From JAJYSO01 sp964586655 (GTDB lineage Bacteria > Bacteroidota > Bacteroidia > Flavobacteriales > Flavobacteriaceae), in assembly GCA_964586655.1 (NCBI GenBank), contig CAZPGY010000002.1:1-64000 (forward strand): a DNA stretch of 64,000 bases, written 5' to 3'. The position numbers were made by a program, and so were the translations under genes. This document shows, piece by piece, positions 16,485 to 23,890 of the stretch. The notes beneath the pieces are model-generated. The model was not told where the DNA came from. It did not search any database and was given only the letters and a program-made list of their open reading frames with translations. Every line of letters starts with the position of its first letter. Position 1 is the stretch's first letter.

Positions 16485-18099
16485 AAAAACTTTGGGTAAT
16501 ATCCCAATTGGCCCTCACATCCAGTGGTTTTTCCATATATATCACCTCTTCGGGTTGTTTCTTTTTCAAATAATTTCCCGTATCCCAAATTCCATTGGCA
16601 TTATCATCATAAATAATGCGTACATAATACTTTCCCGGAGGCAAAAACTGAAATCTAAACTTGTTCCCATCGGTTTTATCGTGTGTGATTTCAGCGATGG
16701 CTTTATCATTTTCATCGGTCAATTGCACAATCACCGGAAAGCGGTCAATTTGTAGTAATGTGAGGGTCAAGGCTGCATAATCACTTTTTCTCCGAGTTTC
16801 CAAGGTAAACGTCAAAGTATCGTTTACAGCGCCATAGAAATCGGTAACTGCTCCGGGCAACAGATTTATCGCATAGCGTTCTTGTTCTTCAATTTCAAAA
16901 TCAAATACAATTTTATTGCCCAAAGACTGATAATCTATTTGAAAAGGCACTTTGATCGAATCTTTATTTAAAATATAAATCAAACTGGAATCCATAGCGA
17001 CCAAAGGGGTATTTGCCGATATTTCAAACTGCCCACCAAGCGGCAATACACTGGAAGGACTGGCCGATATCCGCAATGAGTCCTCCTCAATTTCTTCATC
17101 CAACACCAGTAATAAAGTATCCTGATAGGCTTCTTTTTGAATCAAAAATCGCAAGCTATCGGTTTTAAAATCTGAGGTAAACCAATAGTCGATAGAATCG
17201 GTTTCCGCTCGTTTATAATATGCCGATTCAAAACCGGCAGGTCGATCGGTCAACAAATGAATTTGTACACTATCCATCCCGCCAACAAAACCAAACAGCA
17301 GGTGTCTTTTGGCCTTCTGTTCTGGTTCAAAAGCCTCAAACTCAGGTATCTCCTTAAATATCGTCAGGTTGTAAGTACGGTTTGTCGGCAAGTGAATGGT
17401 ATCGGTGAGAAAACCGATTTTATCTTGTGAAGGATTGTATAAATAGTTTCGATTTTCATCTTTCAAAGCCACAATCTTATAACTTCCGGCTTTCATGTTT
17501 TCCAAGGTAAAAGTATTGCTTTCATCCTTAGTATAAGCAATATATAGGGGTTGATTATTATAGACCGTCGAATCCCCTTGGGCAGAATCTAAAGGATACA
17601 GCATCACGGAAATATACGGATCAGTTTCACGACTGAACGCATTGGTCACCTTTCCGGTCAAGCTTAAGGAATCAATATAGGAACCGGTAGAAAAAACATA
17701 TTTAAAGAAAGGCAAAGGATTGCCTTCATTATTATCTACAATACTCTGTCCAAAATTGATGGTATAAGTGGTATTGGGGAGTAAGCTGTCCATAAACTCT
17801 ATGTCTACATACTGCGAAGCTTGCCCCATGGGTTTAAAAATAGGTCGTGTTTGCAGCGGTGGGGAAATTAGGATTTGTTTTCGCGCTTCTTCCAACTTGA
17901 CATACTCATCAAAGTAGATTCGGACACTTTTTTTATTAAAATTGATGCTGTAATTTTCGGGGTCGCTGTTTATAAATTTGGGGGCAATCGTATCCTTAGG
18001 ACCACCGGAAGGTCGCCCTCTTTGAGCACAAGAGGTGGTCATGCGCGGGATAATCAGAATAACCGCCAAAACAATCAAAAGACGTACAAGAAGCTTCAA
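16471..18099 (-). CDS. Ig-like (SbsA-type) domain lipoprotein
   Basis: A 542-residue exported protein. The N-terminus has a hydrophobic signal with lipobox-like MTTSC (cysteine at about residue 24) and the spacer AQRGRPSGGPKDT. Next comes a domain of the bacterial Ig-like SbsA type (about 38-130: IAPKFINSDPENYSINF, IYFDEYVKL). The remainder is beta-rich, ending in a segment about sugar-free matrix-like beta domains (DDNANGIWDTGNYL, about 505-518, resembles a calcium-binding or carboxypeptidase-regulatory-like loop). This architecture is common in Bacteroidetes and unassigned. ComF lies upstream in the opposite direction of reading, with 39 bases between. The C-terminus is encoded by a repeat end. 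Confidence 0.75.
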   Translation of the reverse strand: MKLLVRLLIVLAVILIIPRMTTSCAQRGRPSGGPKDTIAPKFINSDPENYSINFNKKSVRIYFDEYVKLEEARKQILISPPLQTRPIFKPMGQASQYVDIEFMDSLLPNTTYTINFGQSIVDNNEGNPLPFFKYVFSTGSYIDSLSLTGKVTNAFSRETDPYISVMLYPLDSAQGDSTVYNNQPLYIAYTKDESNTFTLENMKAGSYKIVALKDENRNYLYNPSQDKIGFLTDTIHLPTNRTYNLTIFKEIPEFEAFEPEQKAKRHLLFGFVGGMDSVQIHLLTDRPAGFESAYYKRAETDSIDYWFTSDFKTDSLRFLIQKEAYQDTLLLVLDEEIEEDSLRISASPSSVLPLGGQFEISANTPLVAMDSSLIYILNKDSIKVPFQIDYQSLGNKIVFDFEIEEQERYAINLLPGAVTDFYGAVNDTLTFTLETRRKSDYAALTLTLLQIDRFPVIVQLTDENDKAIAEITHDKTDGNKFRFQFLPPGKYYVRIIYDDNANGIWDTGNYLKKKQPEEVIYMEKPLDVRANWDITQSFLIPK

Positions 18100-18138
18100 A
18101 CTATTTTTTTTACAAAGAAACGATTTATTTATTAATCC

Positions 18139-18819
18139 TTATACTGTAATCGCCATTGTTGCAATACTAATTTTTGCGGGCTTCCCCTTGAGCAGTGAGC
18201 GGATGCAGGCTTCCAGCGTTGCTCCGGTAGTAACAATGTCATCGACCAACAACAAATGGCGGTTGTGGATGGCCTTGGGTTTTTTTAGGGCAAAAAAAGC
18301 AGTTTTTAACTCTGTTCTCGAAAAGCGATTCTTAAACACTTGGGTACGAGAATTGAAGGTTTTGACCAGAATATTTTCGGCATACGTTCCATTCATACTG
18401 GCCGCCAACGCTCGGCCAAAACCGGATACCTGATTATATCCGCGTTTTCGTTTTCGTTTTTTGTGTAATGGAACCGGAATAATCATATCGATGTGTCGAG
18501 GCCAAGACAATTTTTCTATTCTGCCAGCCAACCATTCCCCTAAAAATTTACTAATCCGCTCGTCTTTGTGATATTTAAGCTGGTGAATTATCCGTTGGCA
18601 CAATCCTTTTTTCTGATAGTAAAGTAAGCTGGTGGCATGTTCAATGAGTAAACGCCCATAAAAATGATTCTTAATCAACTCTTCGGCTGTTTCTTGTTTT
18701 TCAATCAACGGCAGCTGATGCAAGCAATGCACACAAATCACCCGTTCGCTTTTTTGCAAACTATTACCACAGCCTGCACAAACTCGCGGAAAAAAAGTAT
18801 TTAACACCGTGCCTATCAT
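18139..18819 (-). CDS. ComF family phosphoribosyltransferase-like protein
   Basis: A 226-residue ComF homologue. It has an N-terminal zinc-binding pair (CAGC...CVHC, about 15-37), a middle region with PVPLHKKRKRKRGYNQ, and the PRTase signature LLLVDDIVTTGATLEAC (about 190-206). ComF is needed for DNA uptake in naturally competent bacteria, but its homologues are widespread and the reaction is unknown. The gene reads into the Ig-like lipoprotein gene on the same strand with a 39-base gap, so they may share a transcript. Confidence 0.88.
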   Translation of the reverse strand: MIGTVLNTFFPRVCAGCGNSLQKSERVICVHCLHQLPLIEKQETAEELIKNHFYGRLLIEHATSLLYYQKKGLCQRIIHQLKYHKDERISKFLGEWLAGRIEKLSWPRHIDMIIPVPLHKKRKRKRGYNQVSGFGRALAASMNGTYAENILVKTFNSRTQVFKNRFSRTELKTAFFALKKPKAIHNRHLLLVDDIVTTGATLEACIRSLLKGKPAKISIATMAITV

Positions 18820-18970
18820 TTATCAAGGTTTTTGAAGAACGCTTTGCCGTCATTATAAAAATAATGAAATTCCTTGATATCACTGTGTTTTATAGGTGAA
18901 ATTTGAAAAAAAAGGTGATCTTATAGATTAGCAGAATTTGACTACCTCTGCATTATTCTATTAAACCCTT

Positions 18971-20863
18971 TCACCCATTAAGCAACTTATCAATACTTTT
19001 TTGCACAATGGGATGATAGTTGGGGCGGGCTACTTCATAAATTTCTTCAGCCATTTTTCGTCCCCAATCTGTTTTTATCATTTGTTCGTATAAAGGGGTG
19101 AGAAACTTTTCTCTTCCGGTAACATACAAAAACTCTTTCATGACCGGGAAAGCAGGTTTGTAGTGAGATTGCAGTGCATGTAAAAACCAAACATCAGCAA
19201 TTTCACTATTTCCGGTATGGGTAAAATCAAAGGTTTCATCCAGTTCTTTCATCTGCTCTCGACTCAAATCTTCCGGTAATTTTCGCAAGAATCTGAGCCA
19301 TTCATAGGTACTCCAATTTTCTGTGACCAAATCTGCTGCCGGCGTGCCGTTTAAATAAGCTTTAATCTGTGTGTCGGCTTGCTTAAAACGCGGGTTTTTA
19401 ATCTCCGGATAATTATCGGGTATCCCGGGACCGTACACCCAGGCTTCTACATCAATGGCTTTTTTCCATTTCGGATGATCTTTTAATAAATGTTCATTTA
19501 GGTAGTGGACAAATTTTTCAGTGGTCATAGACTGAAACGCAAAAGTATTGAAATATGTTTTTAAAAATTTATCCCACTTCTTACGACCGACAGTTTGTTC
19601 AATTTTCAATAAAAATGCCGAACCTTTATTATAGGGAATATCAGTAAAACTCTTCCCCGGATTTTGGCCTTTCAAATCTTCTTTTAGCCAAGTATGGCGA
19701 CTGTTTTCACCAAGGCGTTTTACACTTTCTTTTAAAATACTGTGTTCGAGATCCCACAGCATGGCGGCATATTTTTTATTGTGCATTGCTTCCGTGATGC
19801 GCAATTCAAAATAAACCGTGAAACCTTCGTTGAGCCATACATCATTCCACGTGGCATTGGTCACCAAATTTCCACTCCAGCTATGCGCCAATTCGTGTGC
19901 TATCAAATTGATCAGCGACCTGTCCCCTGCTAAAATCGTTGGGGTTGCAAAAGTCAAACGCGGATTTTCCATTCCTCCCATAGGAAATCCCGAAGGCATG
20001 ATCAAAACATCATAACGCCCCCAACGATATTTGCCATACAAATCTTCAGCGGTATTGACCATTTCATCTATGTGCTTCAATTCGTGATAGGCCTTTTCCA
20101 TAATAGCCGGTTCGGTATATACGCCGGTGCGTTCGTCAATAGGTTTAAAAGCAATGTCTCCCACAGCCAATGCCATTAAATAAGCGGGAATAGGTTTTTC
20201 CATTTTAAAATGATAAACCCCGTCTTTGTGAATTTCTTGCGGATTTTGAGCACTCATCAATGCCATCAAACCCTTGGGCACTTTGACCCGTGCTTCATAA
20301 GTAAAACGATAAGAAGGGCCATCGGGACTGGGCACCCAAGAACGAGTGTAAATAGGTTCCCCTTGTGTATAAAGATAAGGAGCTTTGCCGCCAAAAGTTT
20401 GAGCGGGTTTCAGCCACTGTAAGGCAATGGCGTCATCTCCGGTCTTGTAATAAATGGTGAGCTGTCGGGTATGGGGTTTGAGTTTGATCTTTAAGGGGGT
20501 GCCCAAAATGGAATCGGTTTGTCCCATTTTAAAATCAGCTCGGGTTCCATCGGCGTATGCCACACTGTCAATGGTCAAATCATAAGTATCAAAGATGGCA
20601 TATTTCACACCTTTATCAGGTTGGATATCCCAAGTGGCGCTTCCGTGAAGCTGCCGCTGATCAAAATCTACAACAAGGTCTAATTTTAAATGCTTGGGAT
20701 GAATCAGCGGAGCATTGGACTGTGAGTGCCAGTCGGTAAATTCAAACTGAGCGGTACTATCTTGGGGAGTAGTTCGAGGGTTTTGTTCTTTTTGGGTCTT
20801 GGATTGGCAGGAAAAATTCAAAACCAGGAGTCCCAAAATCAGGGGAAGCATAAATTTTTTCAT
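18971..20863 (-). CDS. M1 family metallopeptidase, lipoprotein
   Basis: A 630-residue zinc aminopeptidase of the M1 (leukotriene A4 hydrolase-like) family. It has the exopeptidase motif GGMEN (296-300), zinc site HELAH (323-327) with the third ligand E346 in NEGF, and an all-helical C-terminal region (about 500-630). The N-terminus from the ATG at 20863 is a signal peptide with lipobox LNFSC (cysteine 19), so the enzyme is anchored in the envelope. An in-frame start 54 bases upstream would put a polar stretch before the signal and is rejected. It probably trims peptides in the periplasm. Monocistronic. Confidence 0.93.
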   Translation of the reverse strand: MKKFMLPLILGLLVLNFSCQSKTQKEQNPRTTPQDSTAQFEFTDWHSQSNAPLIHPKHLKLDLVVDFDQRQLHGSATWDIQPDKGVKYAIFDTYDLTIDSVAYADGTRADFKMGQTDSILGTPLKIKLKPHTRQLTIYYKTGDDAIALQWLKPAQTFGGKAPYLYTQGEPIYTRSWVPSPDGPSYRFTYEARVKVPKGLMALMSAQNPQEIHKDGVYHFKMEKPIPAYLMALAVGDIAFKPIDERTGVYTEPAIMEKAYHELKHIDEMVNTAEDLYGKYRWGRYDVLIMPSGFPMGGMENPRLTFATPTILAGDRSLINLIAHELAHSWSGNLVTNATWNDVWLNEGFTVYFELRITEAMHNKKYAAMLWDLEHSILKESVKRLGENSRHTWLKEDLKGQNPGKSFTDIPYNKGSAFLLKIEQTVGRKKWDKFLKTYFNTFAFQSMTTEKFVHYLNEHLLKDHPKWKKAIDVEAWVYGPGIPDNYPEIKNPRFKQADTQIKAYLNGTPAADLVTENWSTYEWLRFLRKLPEDLSREQMKELDETFDFTHTGNSEIADVWFLHALQSHYKPAFPVMKEFLYVTGREKFLTPLYEQMIKTDWGRKMAEEIYEVARPNYHPIVQKSIDKLLNG

Positions 20864-21041
20864 GAACGCGAGTTTAGTATTGATCAATTTGTGGGGTAAA
20901 ATATGAAAATTATTCAAACCTCACGAATATCGGAATGAGGATTCTATAAGTTTTGCTTGTCATTTAATGGTTTTAACCGATTTCAATTTAAAAAATAACC
21001 CCATCATCGCGTGTTCATTTAGGCTTTCTAATGCCGTAATG

Positions 21042-21094
21042 ACAATTAATACAGACCAGCTTCAGCTTCTGGCTTCGCTGCTCTTTTTAATTGT
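21042..21094. repeat. Copy of a 30-bp GCAGC/AAGCC dispersed repeat inside an inverted repeat
   Basis: Bases 21054-21083 are, on the minus strand, nearly identical to 35054-35083 (shared blocks GCAGC, AAGCCA, AAGCT, AAGCTG). The copy is bracketed by ACAATTAA (21042-21049) and TTAATTGT (21087-21094), a perfect inverted pair. It lies in the 412-base gap between the M1 peptidase and nucleoside phosphorylase genes; the rest of that gap holds only the promoter at 21164. Confidence 0.55.
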
Positions 21095-21163
21095 AAACAT
21101 ACAGCGTGACAAATTAGAGGAACCAATCTTCAGTCTGTAAAAACTTTCGTTTTCGTATAATAT

Positions 21164-21191
21164 TTGTAACGAATAAATTTATGTATTTTTG
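21164..21191 (+). promoter_or_regulatory. Promoter of the nucleoside phosphorylase gene
   Basis: TTG (21164-21166), 17 bases, then TATTTTTG (21184-21191) fits the Bacteroidota TTG-N17-23-TAnnTTTG promoter. The block CGAATAAATTT plus ATGTATTTTTG (21170-21191) is also found before recR and the DUF202 gene. The leader to the ATG at 21276 is about 80 bases. Confidence 0.7.
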
Positions 21192-21275
21192 AAAAGCAAT
21201 AGGCGGATTCGGGCAACCGGGATTGCTGTTGGGCAGGGAACTCTATTTTATTTTTGGACTGAAAAACAAATCAAT

Positions 21276-22148
21276 ATGGCTTTAGAAGCATCAGAATTAA
21301 TTTTAAATGAAGACGGTAGTATCTATCACCTCAACCTTCAACCCGATCAGCTTTCAGATACAATTATCACAGTAGGCGATCCGGATCGTGTGGATTTGGT
21401 AACCTCTTTTTTTGATCATATTGAGTGTAAGGTCCGCAAACGAGAATTCCACACCCAGACCGGCAGTTATAAAGGCAAGCGTATCAGCGTGGTTTCTACC
21501 GGAATAGGTACTGACAACATCGATATTGTTTTTAACGAACTGGACGCCTTGGCTAATATTGATTTAAAAAATCGAAAACTCAAAGAGCAATTCACGCCGC
21601 TGAATTTTATTCGTATCGGCACTTCGGGATCGCTGCACAAAGCCATTCCGGTGGATTCTTTCCTGCTCTCTGAAGCAGCAGTGGGGTTTGACAGCTTATT
21701 GTATTATTACGATCATCAAATTGCCCAACCCCAAGCGTTTTTATCAGCTTTGGAATCCCATTTGCAGTTGCATCCTCGAAAGTCAAAACCCTTTTATATC
21801 CCCGGTGACCGCAGCTTGTTCAATGCTTTAAAAAGTGAGGAAACCTACTCCGGAATCACGGCTACAAACGTGGGGTTTTATGCCCCTCAAGGTCGTGTTT
21901 TGCGGGCTAAAAATCAGGATCCCAATTTGATGGATAAAGTGGCCTCTTTTTCTTATGAAAACCGTGTCATTACCAATATGGAAATGGAAACCAGCGGCAT
22001 CTATACCCTTTCAAAAATTTTAGGGCATCGCGCGCTATCGGCAAATGCGATTATTGCCAACCGGGCTACCGGAGCCTTTAGCGCCAACCCGGTAGGGTTG
22101 ACCCAAAAATTAATTGCTTATGTATTGGATAAACTCGTTTCTCAATAG
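21276..22148 (+). CDS. Nucleoside phosphorylase (PNP/UDP family)
   Basis: A 290-residue member of the PNP_UDP_1 family, which splits ribonucleosides with phosphate into base and ribose 1-phosphate. Visible are the phosphate-binding VGDPDRVDLV (about 28-37), GIGTDNIDIVFNELDAL, RIGTSGSL and the substrate site NMEMETSGIY near the C-terminus. It most resembles uridine phosphorylases, but this group in Bacteroidota is diverged, so the base is not assigned. The ATG at 21276 is chosen because upstream codons begin inside the promoter box at 21189. Confidence 0.85.
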   Translation: MALEASELILNEDGSIYHLNLQPDQLSDTIITVGDPDRVDLVTSFFDHIECKVRKREFHTQTGSYKGKRISVVSTGIGTDNIDIVFNELDALANIDLKNRKLKEQFTPLNFIRIGTSGSLHKAIPVDSFLLSEAAVGFDSLLYYYDHQIAQPQAFLSALESHLQLHPRKSKPFYIPGDRSLFNALKSEETYSGITATNVGFYAPQGRVLRAKNQDPNLMDKVASFSYENRVITNMEMETSGIYTLSKILGHRALSANAIIANRATGAFSANPVGLTQKLIAYVLDKLVSQ

Positions 22149-22188
22149 TGTTGTTATCCCAAAAGATGCTTAGGCCATCAGTATTTTC

Positions 22189-23001
22189 CTACGAAGACAG
22201 CACCTCATCTTCAAGATATTCATAGGCCTCGAAAAAACTTCGGGCACGTATCACAAAGGCTTTTAAATTATTAAAGCTATAGACCTCATCCTCTTGCACT
22301 TCTTGGGCGTCAGAGGTGTCCATAGATTGTATAATGCTGTTTCTAAAACCTTTTATCTCCTCTATATTGACCCGTTTCCTTTCCAACAATCCCAAGTCAA
22401 TGATATAGGCCAGTATATCGGCCAGATAAAAATCAAAAAAGGCTTTGGCATTCATCCGATTCTGCTCCATGCGCCGGCGCAAGTCTTTATCTTCAGGCAT
22501 AAGCGAGTGGTACCGCTCGGTCCAATAGCCTTCTCCCTCTTCCTCGTCTTTTTTCCCTTTCATCCACTGGATAAAATCATCATTGGTAAAGAGGTTGTTG
22601 AGCAATAGTTTTCTCAAGTTTTCATCAAATTTGTACAAAGCCCGATAAAATTCCACACTGATGTACTCACATTTATAATCAACAATATGCACCACTCCTT
22701 TAATGACTCCATTCTCAGTAATTAAGCCCACATTGTTGTAGTGGAGTGCTTCAAACTTTGCCAATACATCTTTATCAAAAATACGGTCATCGGGGTTAAA
22801 TTGAACCAACTCAGCCGGATTGGCCTGTATAAATCCGCGATCGGTCATTTGGTAAATGCTCTGCCGGTCTCTTCCGGGCAGGTAAGAAATCAGGTTTCGT
22901 CGACAAAAGTGCTCGAGTTCGGCTTGGTTATCCTCATCATAAAAGGTCAGTTCATAAGCTCCAATGTCAGCAATCATGGCATATTTCAAATTGTGGAACA
23001 T
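22189..23001 (-). CDS. Unknown protein with a CBS-like segment
   Basis: A 270-residue soluble protein without signal or membrane segments. Residues about 68-110 (FNPDDRIFDKDVL then YNNVGLITENGVIKGVVHI and VDY) have the pattern of one CBS motif: a strand, a helix, a glycine turn with V-K-G-V-V-H, and a closing aspartate. The preceding region (about 28-66) could be a second, weaker half. The C-terminal half is helical and acidic/basic mixed. CBS pairs usually bind adenine nucleotides. I do not recognise the family and give no function. The gene is alone and convergent with the phosphorylase gene. Confidence 0.6.
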   Translation of the reverse strand: MFHNLKYAMIADIGAYELTFYDEDNQAELEHFCRRNLISYLPGRDRQSIYQMTDRGFIQANPAELVQFNPDDRIFDKDVLAKFEALHYNNVGLITENGVIKGVVHIVDYKCEYISVEFYRALYKFDENLRKLLLNNLFTNDDFIQWMKGKKDEEEGEGYWTERYHSLMPEDKDLRRRMEQNRMNAKAFFDFYLADILAYIIDLGLLERKRVNIEEIKGFRNSIIQSMDTSDAQEVQEDEVYSFNNLKAFVIRARSFFEAYEYLEDEVLSS

Positions 23002-23653
23002 AACGGAGTTTTTTAAAGGTTAAACTTGATGCAATGCTTTTTTCAGTTCCCCTTTGGACACACCGCAACAAAATTTATGATGTCCCCCAAGGAACTGCTT
23101 ATAAAACTAAGTATTTATTGACAGATAGATAAAGGATAGAAAAGTTTTTTTCAAACATTGGAGAGAAATATTGCTGTTCTTTTTGTTGGCAGCTTCACCG
23201 ATGTCAAATTTCAAGAGCGTCCATAGGCTGTTAATTCGGAAAATTCATGAGATTTATTTTAAGCAGATTTGAGGGGGTATGCGGAGTTTACCGAAGTGCG
23301 TCAAACCCGAATTTGCAACAAAAAAGGCGGCAAAATAAAGCCAGGCAATACGAGTACTGCATAGCCCAAACTTGAGCTACCCTATTTTTAATGTAATTAC
23401 CCCATTGCACAAGCCAGGAAATAAACACAACACGCTTGAAACCATTCTACGGGTCAGCTTACTAATATAGTTGACAAAACTACGGTAAAATCAACCGGTA
23501 AACACCATCGCTATGACTATTAATTTGATATGAACAAGACGGAGTATGCTGTCTCTAAATCAACGTGCGTTTGAGAAACATAACAACACAGGCATCATGA
23601 ACCATGTATTGAAACTATAATAACCGTTTATAATCGGCTAAAAAACACAGAAG
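23002..23653. other. Long non-coding stretch upstream of the polysaccharide operon
   Basis: About 650 bases without a credible gene. The longest plus-strand frame with an ATG (23247) has 42 codons and no recognisable features. Base composition is less AT-rich than the silent region at 61.4 kb, so it may be a decayed gene or a regulatory region. The minus-strand promoter of the 22189-23001 gene must lie at its left end. Confidence 0.5.
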
Positions 23654-23685
23654 TTGCACTTATTATACAAAAATCTTTACCTTTG
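23654..23685 (+). promoter_or_regulatory. Promoter of the polysaccharide operon
   Basis: TTG (23654-23656), 21 bases, then TACCTTTG (23678-23685): a full match to TTG-N17-23-TAnnTTTG. It would give a leader of about 200 bases before the first ATG. Confidence 0.7.
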
Positions 23686-23740
23686 CCGACCCAAAAATTA
23701 AGATAGCTCATGTAAAGTGTTAGTTGTAAGTTATTTAGAA

Positions 23741-23826
23741 GGACTTTAGTTGTATTGTTTAGAACTGACGCTTGAACACAATAACTACAAGCAGTCCCAT
23801 TCAAACAAAGTTAAATCAGTAATGGG
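23741..23826 (+). promoter_or_regulatory. Structured 5' leader of the polysaccharide operon
   Basis: Within the leader, GGACTTTAGTTGTATTGT (23741-23758) can pair imperfectly with ACAATAACTACAAGCAGTCC (23778-23797). The end of the right arm overlaps CCCATT (23796-23801), which can alternatively pair with AATGGG (23821-23826). Two mutually exclusive stems are the form expected of an attenuator or riboswitch. I recognise no known riboswitch class. Confidence 0.35.
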
Positions 23827-23890
23827 AAAGCTTAAGTCCCCTTAAAAAAACTACCTCATAAAATCTCCTCCTGTTTCATTTAAAAATGTT

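Noticed and set aside
23247..23375. 42-codon ORF upstream of the polysaccharide operon
   Set aside because: Short, basic, without motif or promoter; expected by chance in a 650-base gap.
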